DNA from: Bacteroidales bacterium
GTDB taxonomy: Bacteria; Bacteroidota; Bacteroidia; Bacteroidales; B18-G4
DNA length: 14,429 nucleotides
Assembly: GCA_023145125.1 (NCBI GenBank)
Contig: JAGLEK010000475.1
Location: forward strand, 1-14,429
Direction of reading: 5' to 3'
Under the pieces are notes generated by a model that worked only from the letters and a program-made list of their open reading frames with translations, was not told the DNA's origin and did no database searches. Below, piece after piece: positions 13,907-14,429 of this stretch (its first letter is position 1; each line of letters begins with the position of its first letter). The position numbers and the translations under genes are program-made.

Positions 13907-14429
13907 TCACGAAGCAGTTCTTTCATCCCCTGAGTTGCATAGGATTCAAGCCTGCCATCTTCCCCTGAGAAAATAAAGAAAGCTTCAAGCTCATTTTTTG
14001 ATTCAACGAATTGCTTTGCTTTTTCAAGCCCCATAACCATAAAGGCCGTTGCCCATGCGTCGGCGGTACCGGCATCGCTTGCGATAACGGAAACACTTAA
14101 GAGAGTATGTATTACCGGATAGCCGGTTTCCGGATCAATGGTATGGGAATAGCGTACCCCGTCTTCTTCATAGAACTTTCTGTAATTCCCTGAAGTAGCC
14201 ATTGCACGGTCCTTCAGCTTGATGCGTGCTTCCAGCCGGCGTTCCGACAGCTCATTTTCAGTTGGCTTTTCAATCCCCACGATCCAGGGGCCCGTGCCCG
14301 GTTTCTCACCAATGGCCAAAACCTCTCCGCCAATATCCACCAGGTAATTTTTAAGACCTTTTGAGGCCAGGAAATCACCAACGAGATCTACTGAGTATCC
14401 CTGTGCAACCGCATTGAAATCAAACTTAA
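13903..14429 (-). CDS. apbE: FAD:protein FMN transferase, 3' part
   Basis: This is the C-terminal 174 residues of ApbE, which moves FMN from FAD to Thr/Ser side chains of target proteins such as NqrB, NqrC and RnfG/RnfD outside the cytoplasmic membrane. The reading frame stays open to the window edge, so the N-terminus (and signal peptide) lies beyond. Family landmarks are FNAVAQGYSVD near the edge, NYLVDIGGEV, ATSGNYRKFY, YSHTIDPETGYP and the metal/FAD site SDAGTADAWATAFMVMG. A GTG at 14340 lies inside the conserved VDIGGE motif and is not the real start. Its TAA stop shares the TTAA palindrome with the stop of the convergent small gene, leaving no space for a terminator. Identity is very firm. 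Confidence 0.95.
   Translation of the reverse strand, partial: KFDFNAVAQGYSVDLVGDFLASKGLKNYLVDIGGEVLAIGEKPGTGPWIVGIEKPTENELSERRLEARIKLKDRAMATSGNYRKFYEEDGVRYSHTIDPETGYPVIHTLLSVSVIASDAGTADAWATAFMVMGLEKAKQFVESKNELEAFFIFSGEDGRLESYATQGMKELLRD

Noticed and set aside
13903..14340. ApbE as a complete 145-residue gene starting at the GTG at 14340
   Set aside because: The frame stays open to the window edge and encodes conserved ApbE sequence (FNAVAQGYSVD) upstream of that codon.

Overview
The window looks like a chromosomal segment of a Bacteroidota bacterium, probably of the order Bacteroidales. Three things point there. The gene order DUF4271–hemD–rnpA is typical of that phylum. Several intergenic regions carry the Bacteroidota −7 promoter element TAnnTTTG. 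Shine-Dalgarno sequences ahead of the genes are weak or absent. I see no rRNA, tRNA, CRISPR array, transposase, integrase or phage gene. Coding density is high, and the proteins are mostly housekeeping or central-metabolic.

Positions 1–6278 form an acetate/acyl-CoA block on the plus strand: AMP-forming acetyl-CoA synthetase (acs), an OFA-type major facilitator transporter, and an 899-residue protein that fuses an ADP-forming acetyl-CoA synthetase (alpha plus beta) to a C-terminal GNAT acetyltransferase. A strong terminator follows acs and another follows the transporter. The fusion gene has its own −7 promoter element. Unlike the well-known protein acetyltransferase Pat/PatZ, this fusion keeps both phospho-relay histidines (H257 and H541), while its GNAT acetyl-CoA loop is unusual. 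Acs keeps the lysine (K595) that Pat-type enzymes acetylate. The locus may therefore pair two opposed acetate-activation enzymes with a built-in switch.

Positions 6279–7104 hold adenylate kinase, the only complete minus-strand gene. Short tandem repeats lie on both sides of it: a 7-bp array downstream, and an 8-bp array plus a 17-bp duplication upstream. Divergent −7 elements then lead into the next block.

Positions 7105–10979 carry a DUF4271 membrane protein, uroporphyrinogen-III synthase (hemD), RNase P protein (rnpA) and an S41 C-terminal processing protease that overlaps rnpA by 4 bp. A hairpin with a T-run lies between hemD and rnpA.

Positions 11030–13557 look like an operon: cytidine deaminase, hotdog thioesterase, ChaN-like exported protein and SpoU/TrmH RNA methyltransferase, with gaps or overlaps of −4 to +17 bp. 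A second 7-bp repeat array begins inside the last codons of the methyltransferase.

Positions 13649–14429 hold a small single-span membrane protein with four cysteines and a histidine-rich tail. It converges on, and shares its stop-codon bases with, the 3' part of apbE (FAD:protein FMN transferase), which runs off the window. The small protein resembles NqrM, so this pair may serve Na+-translocating NADH:quinone oxidoreductase maturation.
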